Shown here piece after piece: positions 43,781-51,684 of a stretch of DNA of 64,000 nt (the stretch's first letter is position 1; each line of letters begins with the position of its first letter). The notes under the pieces are model-generated. The model was not told the DNA's origin. It did not search any database and saw only the letters and a program-made list of their open reading frames with translations. A program made the translations under genes and the position numbers. Location: positions 434,001 through 498,000 of the forward strand of contig NC_014306.1 in the NCBI RefSeq assembly GCF_000196615.1, given 5' to 3'. Origin of the DNA: Erwinia billingiae Eb661 (lineage in GTDB: Bacteria > Pseudomonadota > Gammaproteobacteria > Enterobacterales > Enterobacteriaceae).

Positions 43781-44365
43781 ATGTCCTTAATCAAAAAAAT
43801 GTCCGTCCCGTTATTCATTACCGCCGCGTTATATTCTCAGTTCTCTGCGGCTGCGGTTGAAAGCTATGCGATGGATTCCGGCCACACCTCGGTCGTCGTC
43901 TCCTGGACGCACTTTGGTTTTTCGCATCCTACTGCTGATTTATCTGGCATCACCGGTAATATTGATTTTGATAATAGCAACGTGGCGAAATCAAAAGTGG
44001 ACGTTTCCATTCCGGTCGACACCATTAATACTCACGTTGATGCGCTGACCACCGAATTTAAAGGTGCTGAGTATTTCGACGTGACTAAATTCCCAACCGC
44101 GACTTTCAAAAGCACCAAAGTGGTCAGCAAAGGGAAAAATAAAATGGACGTTTACGGCGACCTGACCATCAAAGATATTACCAAGCCGGTGATCCTTCAC
44201 GCGGTGCTGAACAAGCAGGGTATGCATCCGATGGTGAAGAAGCAGGCGGTTGGCTTTGACGCCACCACTACCTTCAAGCGCTCTGATTTCAAGCTGGATA
44301 AATATGTGCCAGCCGTCAGCGATGACGTGAAGCTGACTATTTCTACCGAAGCTTACGCGAAATAA
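43781..44365 (+). CDS. YceI-family periplasmic lipid-binding protein
   Basis: A secreted 194-residue protein with a signal peptide (1 to about 24, ending in SAAA). The mature domain begins with YAMDSGHTSVVVSWTHFGFSHP and follows the YceI lipocalin-like beta-barrel throughout, with EFKGAEYFDVTKFPTATFKS and DLTIKDITKPV. Members bind isoprenoid chains such as polyprenyl-pyrophosphate or ubiquinone-like lipids. It has no cytochrome b561 partner here, which many YceI genes have. An in-frame TTG directly before the ATG is ignored. Confidence 0.9.
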   Translation: MSLIKKMSVPLFITAALYSQFSAAAVESYAMDSGHTSVVVSWTHFGFSHPTADLSGITGNIDFDNSNVAKSKVDVSIPVDTINTHVDALTTEFKGAEYFDVTKFPTATFKSTKVVSKGKNKMDVYGDLTIKDITKPVILHAVLNKQGMHPMVKKQAVGFDATTTFKRSDFKLDKYVPAVSDDVKLTISTEAYAK

Positions 44366-44372
44366 GCTTTTT

Positions 44373-44400
44373 CAGTGCGGAAGGCCTGCTTTCCGCACTG
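44373..44400. terminator. Hairpin between yceI-like gene and dld
   Basis: CAGTGCGGAA (44373-44382) and TTCCGCACTG (44391-44400) form a perfect 10-bp stem between convergent genes. T residues precede rather than follow it on the plus strand, so terminator function is inferred from position. Confidence 0.55.
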
Positions 44401-44434
44401 CTTATCGTCCTCCTGCGCAAATTCCCTGCCTGCG

Positions 44435-46129
44435 CTACTGCCAGAACTTCTTCTTACTGGTTTTGCCAATCCCCGGATTACAGCTGTTGGTCGGATCGAG
44501 CTGACGCATATGCGACTCATGTTCACAGGACGCATGATAAAGATGGCCGACGTTATGCTCCGCCGGATATTTCGCGCCACGCCGATCGAGGTATTCCAGC
44601 ACATCATGTTTAAACGCCAGCGCATCCACGCCGGGTTTCAAAATATAGTCCTGATGATTCACAAAGCAGAAGAAGTGCCCACAGCACGAGTCTTCCAGCA
44701 CCTGATCCTGCAACGCCTGCGGTAATTTAATTCGCCATTCCGTATCGTTCCGACGTAACGCCACGTCAAAGGCGATCAGCCGCTGGTCGGTATTAATTCC
44801 TTTATAGTCGCAATAAGAGATGGTGCAGCCGCCGACGCCGAAACGCACCAGGAAAGCATCCCGCTCTTCGCGCGCGTCGCAGGCAAAATACTGACCCGAC
44901 CGATCGGAGAAGAAGGTGTCCAGCAGCCGCTGCAACTCATCCGCATGGCGGGCTTCCGCTTTGATCATCAGATGGTGCTCAAAACGCTCGCGGTAATCGA
45001 GAATGCGTGGGGCAACCCCTTTTGGCGTCACATTGTTGGCAAACTGCAGCACTTTATCGACAAAGTTAGCAGGAAGGACCTTCAGGTTTTTTACCCGTAT
45101 ATCCCATTTCGCCTTGTTAGCCATCAGCTGCGGCAGGGCTTCAGGACCGAAGCGGTTGATCGCCCAGTACATATGTTTGGCGTAGCGCACGGTCAGGTCA
45201 AAGGCATCGCGGTGGATATATTCCGCCTGCAGCGGCAATTCCGACAGCCCTTCCAGCAGATAACGGCGCAGGGCAACCAGCTCGGTTTCATCATTGGTGC
45301 CGATATAAAAGGTGCGGGTGCGGTCGCTGGCATCGAACGTCGACAGGCGCACCGCGAAGACCGCGATCTTGCCGGCACTGCCGGAACTGTCATGCAGGTA
45401 CTGTACGTTGCCGTTGTAGCGGGTTGGCGTGTCGGCATCGACATTACGCAGGATCGCGGCGTAATCATCGGCCCAGATTTTACCTTCCCAGTCTGGCGCC
45501 GTGCCGGTGGTGAACTGCTGCGACTCCAGGTTAGCAATCATCTCTTCTGGCGTGCTGCCCAGTTCAATACCCAGATGATTAACCAGTTGCAGTGAGCCAT
45601 CCGCATTGATGCGCGCGAACAGCGATTTTTCAGTGAAGGCAGGACCACGGCGGATCAGCGAGCCGCCAGAATTATTGCAGACGCCGCCGATAACCGACGC
45701 GCCAATACAGGATGAACCGATCACCGAGTGCGGCTCTTTACCGTGAGGCAGCAGCGCCTTTTCCAGTTCGGTCAGCGTACTGCCGGGGAAGGCAAGGACC
45801 TGGCGGGCCTGGTCGATTACCTGCACCCCTTTCAGCCTGCGGGTGCTGACAATCACCACCTCGCGGTCATAGTCTGCGCCATCCGGTGTTGAACCGCCGG
45901 TCACGCCGGTATTGGCCGCCTGCATCAGAATGATGGTGTCGCAGGCGACGCAGGCCTGCAGCACCTGCCAAAGCTGCATCAGCGTTTGCGGTATGGCCAC
46001 CGCCAGCGCGTTGCCCCCGCCGACGCGAAAGCCTTTGGTGTAATACGCTTTGCTGTCCTCGCTGGTCAGCACCTGCTCTTTACCCAATACCTGCTCCAGT
46101 CGGGTAATGACGCCTGAATCCTTCACCAT
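44435..46129 (-). CDS. dld: Quinone-dependent D-lactate dehydrogenase
   Basis: A peripheral inner-membrane flavoenzyme, 564 residues (E. coli Dld 571), oxidising D-lactate to pyruvate with electron transfer to quinone. The N-terminal FAD-binding PCMH domain has QAANTGVTGGSTPDGADYD and FPGSTLTELEKALLP, and the cap and membrane-binding domains follow E. coli Dld closely (for example HDSSGSAGKIAVFAVRLSTF). The C-terminal region contains HNVGHLYHASCEHE with conserved His. The gene stands alone. Confidence 0.95.
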   Translation of the reverse strand: MVKDSGVITRLEQVLGKEQVLTSEDSKAYYTKGFRVGGGNALAVAIPQTLMQLWQVLQACVACDTIILMQAANTGVTGGSTPDGADYDREVVIVSTRRLKGVQVIDQARQVLAFPGSTLTELEKALLPHGKEPHSVIGSSCIGASVIGGVCNNSGGSLIRRGPAFTEKSLFARINADGSLQLVNHLGIELGSTPEEMIANLESQQFTTGTAPDWEGKIWADDYAAILRNVDADTPTRYNGNVQYLHDSSGSAGKIAVFAVRLSTFDASDRTRTFYIGTNDETELVALRRYLLEGLSELPLQAEYIHRDAFDLTVRYAKHMYWAINRFGPEALPQLMANKAKWDIRVKNLKVLPANFVDKVLQFANNVTPKGVAPRILDYRERFEHHLMIKAEARHADELQRLLDTFFSDRSGQYFACDAREERDAFLVRFGVGGCTISYCDYKGINTDQRLIAFDVALRRNDTEWRIKLPQALQDQVLEDSCCGHFFCFVNHQDYILKPGVDALAFKHDVLEYLDRRGAKYPAEHNVGHLYHASCEHESHMRQLDPTNSCNPGIGKTSKKKFWQ

Positions 46130-46272
46130 CTGAACTGCTCCTGAATGTAACCTGTCCAGCAGCGGCCGCGCTAAGGCGGCAGCCTGATTGGGCCTGAAGG
46201 TTCCATACTACAGAGCACATCGGCGAAAAACTGTGATTTCTGTGCGGCTGCTTTTTACCCATACCGCTGAAT

Positions 46273-46656
46273 TTACAGGCAGGGACGCGGTGCCAGATAA
46301 GTGGAAACCACTTCACGAATGGCCACGCCAATCACCGTCGCGTCATCCAGCTGCTCACCTTCAATGATCTCGCCGTCATCGGTGACCAGCTGTGGCGGAT
46401 TTTGCCTGACCCGTGCCCAGTTGCAGCTGCCATCCAGCTCGACCAGCACGCGGCTGCCGGCAATGGCGGGACGGTAACGGTCAATAATGCACAGCGTGCC
46501 GTTGCAGGAGGTCAGGTAGCAGTCGTGATTGGTCGGCACCAAATCCTGCAATTTACTGAACAGAAATTTGATTTCGTGGCGTGCAGGAGAGGGAAAGCTG
46601 GCCGCATGAGAAGCCAGTACCTCACCCGTAACATCATATTTAATCAACTCAGTCAT
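46273..46656 (-). CDS. Small S24/LexA-fold-like protein in an SOS operon with umuD
   Basis: A 127-residue protein of unrecognised family, 13 bases after umuD and therefore in the same SOS-boxed operon, at the place umuC normally occupies. Its C-terminal half (about 60-120) reads like the beta-strand part of the LexA/UmuD S24 domain (GSRVLVELDG ... WARVRQ ... ATVIGVAIREV). The catalytic Ser-Met pair and Lys are absent, so it cannot be an active protease. It could dimerise with or modulate UmuD, or act on another polymerase subunit encoded elsewhere. This is inference from strand pattern and context. Confidence 0.6.
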   Translation of the reverse strand: MTELIKYDVTGEVLASHAASFPSPARHEIKFLFSKLQDLVPTNHDCYLTSCNGTLCIIDRYRPAIAGSRVLVELDGSCNWARVRQNPPQLVTDDGEIIEGEQLDDATVIGVAIREVVSTYLAPRPCL

Positions 46657-46669
46657 ACCTGCCTCTGTG

Positions 46670-47089
46670 TTATTCCATCGCTTTTATGGTGAAGGTCACC
46701 ACGCCAAAAATCTCCAGCTTATCTTCCCCGGACAACACAATCGGTGCCCAGCGCGCGTTCATCGCGATCAGCTGCACCGTGGGCCGCAGCTGCAATTTTT
46801 TTACGGTGAACTCACCGTCGATAGCGGCGACCACGATATCGCCATGGCCCGCCGTCAACGAGTTATCCACCACCAGTAAATCGCCATCGTTGATCCCGGC
46901 ATCCTTCATTGACTCGCCGCTGACCTTAATAAAGTAGGTCGAGTCTGGACGCTGGATCAGCAGGTTATTGAGATCAAGACGCTGCCCGACATCATCTCCG
47001 GCCGCAAAGGGCGTACCGCAAGGCACGCGGGAAAGAAAAAGGGGCAAATGCAGGCTTTTCCGCACTTCGGCAATCTGGAGAAGGTTCAT
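46670..47089 (-). CDS. umuD: UmuD, autoproteolytic subunit of DNA polymerase V
   Basis: SOS mutagenesis protein, 139 residues, the same length as E. coli UmuD. RecA-stimulated self-cleavage converts it to UmuD'. All key residues fall at E. coli positions: cleavage site Cys24-Gly25, nucleophile Ser60 in SGESMKDAG, general base Lys97 in FTVKK. A longer frame upstream would start inside the LexA box, so the ATG at 47087-47089 is chosen. The usual partner umuC does not follow. Confidence 0.95.
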   Translation of the reverse strand: MNLLQIAEVRKSLHLPLFLSRVPCGTPFAAGDDVGQRLDLNNLLIQRPDSTYFIKVSGESMKDAGINDGDLLVVDNSLTAGHGDIVVAAIDGEFTVKKLQLRPTVQLIAMNARWAPIVLSGEDKLEIFGVVTFTIKAME

Positions 47090-47109
47090 GATGGTGACTC
47101 GCAAAATTA

Positions 47110-47125
47110 CTGTATATAAATACAG
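47110..47125 (-). promoter_or_regulatory. LexA (SOS) box of umuD
   Basis: CTGTATATAAATACAG fits the enteric LexA consensus CTGT-N8-ACAG with an AT-only centre. It lies 20 bases upstream of the umuD start and should give tight SOS control of the two-gene operon. Confidence 0.95.
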
Positions 47126-47592
47126 TATTATCATTTGCGGTCAGCGATCAAGTCTGATAGCGGAGTTTTTTAGCGGAATGATGTTAATTATATGTTAAGT
47201 AAGACTAAATTTCGATTTCACCTCCTGCGCGTGTTACCGCAACCCGTCATCCCGCTGTCTTCAGGCAATGCGACCACCATGATAATCATCCGCCCTGACA
47301 ATCATAAGTCTGAACAGTTAACCAAATGTAATGATATCGCATCGGAATTAACCTTTACTCCTGCGGTGGAAAAGGGACGCATTTGTTTATTTTTCGGACG
47401 AATATTATTATTAATGCGTTTTTTAATCATGAGCTTAACGAAAACTATAAGAAAAGTACTAGATAAATCGATGATAAATATCGAATATTTCATATTGCTC
47501 ATCTTAAACTGACTGCTATATAGTCGCGCCGGTACACACAGGGAAAGTGTGCGTAACGCCTGCTTTCCGCGCCCATTTTTACAGGAAGAAAT
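47126..47592. other. AT-rich region upstream of the T6SS operon
   Basis: About 470 bases without a supported gene. A 106-codon plus-strand frame (47192-47512) has no recognisable domain or ribosome site and an AT-driven composition. The promoter of the T6SS operon should lie here; I see AT-rich tracts around 47385-47520 but no clear sigma-54 site. TssB has AGGAAG before its ATG at the right end. Confidence 0.55.
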
Positions 47593-48090
47593 ATGAGCAA
47601 CTCTTATCAGAACGAAATTCCAAAAGCGCGAGTAAATATCAAGCTGGATGTTCATACCGGTAACGCCCAGAAAAAGATGGAGCTGCCGCTGAAGCTGCTG
47701 GTGACCGGCGATTTCAGCAACGGTCAGGAGCAGCGGGTGCTTTCTGAGCGTGAAAAGATCAACGTCAATAAAAACAACTTCGACAGCGTGCTGGCGGAGT
47801 TCTCCCCGGCACTCAACATCTCGGTAGAAAATACCCTCGCCGGCGACGGCAGCGAAGAGAACGTCAGGCTGACCTTCCGCGATATGAACGACTTCACGCC
47901 GGAGCAGGTTGCCCGCCAGATCCCGCAACTCAACGCCATGCTGGCGATGCGCAACCTGCTGCGCGATCTCAAAGCCAACCTGCTGGATAACGTCACCTTC
48001 CGCAAGGAGCTGGAAACCATCCTGAAAAACCCGGCGCTGAGTGACGAATTGCGTGGCGAACTGTCTGCGCTGGCGCCTGAAAAAGCCTGA
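47593..48090 (+). CDS. tssB: T6SS contractile sheath small subunit TssB
   Basis: A 165-residue sheath protein that pairs with TssC to form the contractile tail sheath around the Hcp tube. Family blocks are MSNSYQNEIPKARVNI near the start, ELPLKLLVTGDFS, LSEREKINVNKNNFDSVL and the F(T)PE-type DMNDFTPEQVARQIPQL. The first gene of the locus, 34 bases before tssC. Confidence 0.95.
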   Translation: MSNSYQNEIPKARVNIKLDVHTGNAQKKMELPLKLLVTGDFSNGQEQRVLSEREKINVNKNNFDSVLAEFSPALNISVENTLAGDGSEENVRLTFRDMNDFTPEQVARQIPQLNAMLAMRNLLRDLKANLLDNVTFRKELETILKNPALSDELRGELSALAPEKA

Positions 48091-48124
48091 TCCCCCTTCA
48101 CGGAATGATATAGAGAGAATGCTG

Positions 48125-49666
48125 ATGTCAGTTCACAATGAAACCGCCTCTGCCGGCACCACCACCGTGCTGGATCGCCCCGTTGCGGGCGGCGTTTATG
48201 CCTCACTGTTTGAAAAAATCAATCTCAGCCCGGTCACGCACCTCAGCGACCTGAATATCTGGCAGGACAACCAGGCGATGTCCGATGCCAGCGTCAACGA
48301 ACGCGTCACCGCGGCGATGAAGGTGCTGGTTGAGTGCCTGAATCAGTCAGGGTCAACGGTTGAAAAGCTCGACAAGACCCTGCTGGACCACCATATCGCC
48401 CGGCTGGACGGGCAGATCAGCCGTCAGCTCGATGCGGTAATGCACCATGACGCGTTCCAGCAGGTGGAATCCCTGTGGCGCGGCCTGAAGTCGCTGGTCG
48501 ATAAAACCGACTTCCGTCAGAACGTGAAGATCGACGTGCTGGACCTGTCGAAAGCCGACCTGCTGCAGGACTTTGAAGACGCGCCGGAAATCATCCAGAG
48601 CGGGCTGTACGCACACACCTATATTGCCGAATACGACACTCCCGGCGGCGAGCCGATTGGCGCACTGATCTCCTCCTACGAGTTCGACGCCTCGGCGCAG
48701 GACGTGGCGCTGCTGCGCAATATCTCTAAAGTCGCGGCTTCCGCGCATATGCCCTTTATCGGCTCCGCCGGCCCGCAGTTCTTCCTGAAGGACAATATGG
48801 AAGACGTGGCGGCAATCAAAGATATCGGCAACTACTTCGACCGCGCCGAATACATCAAGTGGAAGGCGTTCCGCGAAACCGACGACGCGCGCTATATCGG
48901 CCTGGTGATGCCGCGCGTGCTCGGCCGCCTGCCGTACGGCCCGGACACCGTGCCGGTGCGCAGCTTTAACTACGTTGAAGAGGTGAAAGGCCCGGACCAC
49001 GACAAATACCTGTGGACCAATGCCTCGTTCGCCTTTGCCGCCAACATGGTGAAAAGCTTTATCAACAACGGCTGGTGCGTGCAGATCCGCGGTCCGCAGG
49101 CCGGTGGCGCCGTCCAGGATCTGCCGATCCATCTGTACGACCTCGGCACCGGCAATCAGGTGAAAATCCCGTCTGAGGTGATGATCCCGGAAACCCGCGA
49201 GTTTGAGTTCGCTAACCTCGGCTTTATCCCGCTGTCGTATTACAAAAACCGCGACTACTCGTGCTTCTTCTCCGCCAACTCGACGCAGAAACCGGCGCTG
49301 TACGACACCGCAGACGCCACCGCCAACAGCCGCATCAACTCGCGCCTGCCATACATCTTCCTGCTGTCGCGCATTGCACACTATCTGAAGCTGATTCAGC
49401 GCGAAAACATCGGCACCACCAAGGATCGCCGCCTGCTGGAGCTGGAGCTGAACACCTGGGTGCGCGGGCTGGTCACGGAAATGACCGATCCGGGCGACGA
49501 GTTGCAGGCCTCCCACCCGCTGCGCGATGCCAAAGTGATTGTCGAAGATATCGAAGACAACCCGGGCTTCTTCCGCGTCAGGCTGTTCGCCATCCCACAT
49601 TTCCAGGTGGAAGGCATGGACGTCAACCTGTCTCTAGTTTCCCAGATGCCGAAGGCGAAAGCGTAA
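48125..49666 (+). CDS. tssC: T6SS contractile sheath large subunit TssC
   Basis: The 513-residue large sheath protein. Conserved features are ESLWRGLKSLVDKTDF, the PFIGSAGPQFF block, RSFNYVEEVKGPDHDKYLW and a C-terminal domain with DNPGFFRVRLFAIPHFQVEG, which is recognised by ClpV after contraction in related systems. Two close in-frame ATG codons exist (48119 and 48125); the second has the better distance from the AGAGAGA ribosome site. Confidence 0.95.
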   Translation: MSVHNETASAGTTTVLDRPVAGGVYASLFEKINLSPVTHLSDLNIWQDNQAMSDASVNERVTAAMKVLVECLNQSGSTVEKLDKTLLDHHIARLDGQISRQLDAVMHHDAFQQVESLWRGLKSLVDKTDFRQNVKIDVLDLSKADLLQDFEDAPEIIQSGLYAHTYIAEYDTPGGEPIGALISSYEFDASAQDVALLRNISKVAASAHMPFIGSAGPQFFLKDNMEDVAAIKDIGNYFDRAEYIKWKAFRETDDARYIGLVMPRVLGRLPYGPDTVPVRSFNYVEEVKGPDHDKYLWTNASFAFAANMVKSFINNGWCVQIRGPQAGGAVQDLPIHLYDLGTGNQVKIPSEVMIPETREFEFANLGFIPLSYYKNRDYSCFFSANSTQKPALYDTADATANSRINSRLPYIFLLSRIAHYLKLIQRENIGTTKDRRLLELELNTWVRGLVTEMTDPGDELQASHPLRDAKVIVEDIEDNPGFFRVRLFAIPHFQVEGMDVNLSLVSQMPKAKA

Positions 49667-49678
49667 GGCGGAGGCTGG

Positions 49679-51013
49679 ATGAAAACGGAACAACCGCTGT
49701 GGGGTCGGGGCGTGATGGTCTCGCCACAGCATTTCCAGCAGCAGGCCGCGTATGCGGCCTGGTCCGCGGAATGTATCGCACAGATGGGGCTGAATCATCC
49801 CTGGGGTGTGATCCGTGCCGAATTCGAAGCAGACGCCCTTAAATTGGGACGTTTGCAGGCACGGCATCTGCACGTGCGCTTTCAGGACGGCACGCTGATC
49901 GACACCAATAACGTTGACGATCTGCCGCCGGTAGCGATGCCGGAAGGGCATGAGGTGATCGTGGTGCTGGCACTGCCTCTGCTGAGGGCGAACGGCGGCA
50001 ACTGCCTGCAGCCTGACGACGTTGCCGAGCGTCCGGTGCGTTATCGGCAGCGCTGGCGGGATATCCGCAATCAGTTTGGTGACGATACGCGACAGATTGC
50101 GGTGATAAAACCTGAGCTGACGCTGCGTTTTGGACATCAGAACAACGGGGATTATCTGGTCTGCCCTGTAGCACGTCTGAATCAGGACAGTCAGGGCTGC
50201 TGGACGCAGGACGAGACTTATCTTCCGCCGCTACTTAGCATGCAAAGCAACCATTGGCTGCTAACCCAGCTTGAACAGCTGATGACGCAGTTGCGTGCGC
50301 GCCTCAATCGGTTGATGGCGATGCGACGTGAAAGCAACGAACGTATGGCCGATTTCGCCGTAGCCGATGTGTCGTTGTTCTGGCTGTTGAATGCGCTCAA
50401 TAGTGCGGAGCCAGTGCTGGGTCAGTTCCTGCGTTTTACGCAGAGTGCGCCTGAACGTCTTTACCCAGAGCTTGCCCGTCTGGCTGGAAGCCTGCTGACC
50501 TTCTCGTTGGAGCATCAAATCAGTGCTATTCCCGTTTATCAACACTCAGATCTTAACGGCGTTTTCCCACCGTTGTTCAATCTGCTAAGCGATCTTCTGG
50601 AAGCCAGCCTGCCGTCGCGCGTGGTGTCGATTGGGCTGGAGCATGATAAACGTCTGCATCAATGGCTTGCCCGTCTGTTGGAGCCGCGCCTTCGTGAGGA
50701 TGCCGATTTCTACCTTTCGGTTCGATCTCCGCTCCCGGTGGCACAGCTACAGGAACAGTTTCCCCGACAGTGCAAAGTTGGCAGCCCGGATTATGTGACC
50801 GGACTGGTCAATTCATCACAGCAGGGGATCCCGCTAAAGCCATTACGCCACGTACCCGCCGCGATCCCTCTCCGTCTGGAAAACCAGTATTTTGCCCTCG
50901 ACCTGTCGCACCCGGCAGCGCGCGAAATGTTGGAAACCGGCAGCTGCATGTTTTACGTGCCGGGCATGCTCGGTGAACCTCAACTTGAACTGTTTGCGGT
51001 ACTGAGAACATGA
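49679..51013 (+). CDS. tssK: T6SS baseplate subunit TssK
   Basis: A 444-residue baseplate protein linking the phage-like tail to the membrane complex. The N-terminal WGRGVMVSPQHFQQQAAY is the family hallmark, and the C-terminal domain (about 315-444) binds TssL/TssM in studied systems. GGAG precedes the ATG. The stop overlaps tssL by 4 bases (ATGA). Confidence 0.94.
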   Translation: MKTEQPLWGRGVMVSPQHFQQQAAYAAWSAECIAQMGLNHPWGVIRAEFEADALKLGRLQARHLHVRFQDGTLIDTNNVDDLPPVAMPEGHEVIVVLALPLLRANGGNCLQPDDVAERPVRYRQRWRDIRNQFGDDTRQIAVIKPELTLRFGHQNNGDYLVCPVARLNQDSQGCWTQDETYLPPLLSMQSNHWLLTQLEQLMTQLRARLNRLMAMRRESNERMADFAVADVSLFWLLNALNSAEPVLGQFLRFTQSAPERLYPELARLAGSLLTFSLEHQISAIPVYQHSDLNGVFPPLFNLLSDLLEASLPSRVVSIGLEHDKRLHQWLARLLEPRLREDADFYLSVRSPLPVAQLQEQFPRQCKVGSPDYVTGLVNSSQQGIPLKPLRHVPAAIPLRLENQYFALDLSHPAAREMLETGSCMFYVPGMLGEPQLELFAVLRT

Positions 51014-51684
51014 GCCATAGAAACGAGTGTGATATTGACGCGCTGCTGCAAAACAGCTGGTTGCAGGTCATCAGTCTGCGCCATGGCCCTAAGATTAAGG
51101 AGGGAGAAGGCCAGCTATTATGGCAGCGCTGCGTCTCAGAAGTAGAGAAGGTCCAGCAGGCGCTAAAAGACGCGGGCTACGATACACAACAGAGTAAGGA
51201 TGTTCTCTATGCCCAATGCTCGCTGATCGATGAAGTGGTCAAAGGGCGCGGCGCACAGGATGACGCTTACGTCCAATGGCTTCACTTGCCTCTGCAGGGG
51301 CATTTCCTCGGCACGGTTGATGCCGGTGACTTGCTCTGCGACCGCATGCGCGAAGTGCTGCGCGAGCCGGCTCCGGAAGGGGTTGTTATTACCTGCTTCC
51401 AGCGGGTGATGTTGCTGGGTTTCCTCGGTGGCTACCGCTCCCTGAACGACCCGGAACGCGAAAAGCTGGTACAGGCGCTCAATGCGCAGGTTCCGCCATT
51501 CACCGGACCCCTGGCGCAGGCAGTACTTGCCGAAAGCAAAGCAGGATTTAGCTCCAGCGGCTGGTTATCCAGTTGGCCATTGCGCATTGGCTTTTCCGTG
51601 CTGTTACTGGTCGCAGTCTGGTGGGCCCTGAACCACTGGTTGAGTAGCCTGGTTTGTTCGCTGCTGCCGGGAGCGGTTAAATGA
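51010..51684 (+). CDS. tssL: T6SS membrane protein TssL (DotU/IcmH family, short form)
   Basis: A 224-residue C-tail-anchored protein. The DotU domain (about 1-185) includes YAQCSLIDEVVKG and FLGGYRSLNDPEREKLV. One membrane helix (about 195-215) is at the C-terminus with a short periplasmic tail, so it lacks the fused peptidoglycan-binding domain found in some TssL proteins. The start and stop both overlap neighbours by 4 bases, indicating translational coupling. Confidence 0.94.
   Translation: MSHRNECDIDALLQNSWLQVISLRHGPKIKEGEGQLLWQRCVSEVEKVQQALKDAGYDTQQSKDVLYAQCSLIDEVVKGRGAQDDAYVQWLHLPLQGHFLGTVDAGDLLCDRMREVLREPAPEGVVITCFQRVMLLGFLGGYRSLNDPEREKLVQALNAQVPPFTGPLAQAVLAESKAGFSSSGWLSSWPLRIGFSVLLLVAVWWALNHWLSSLVCSLLPGAVK

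Noticed and set aside
47192..47512. Plus-strand frame of 106 codons upstream of tssB
   Set aside because: AT-rich, no recognised domain and no ribosome site; lies where the T6SS promoter is expected.
48353..49600. Minus-strand open frame of 415 codons opposite tssC
   Set aside because: Shadow of the conserved tssC coding frame; His/Val/Arg-rich composition without recognisable motifs.
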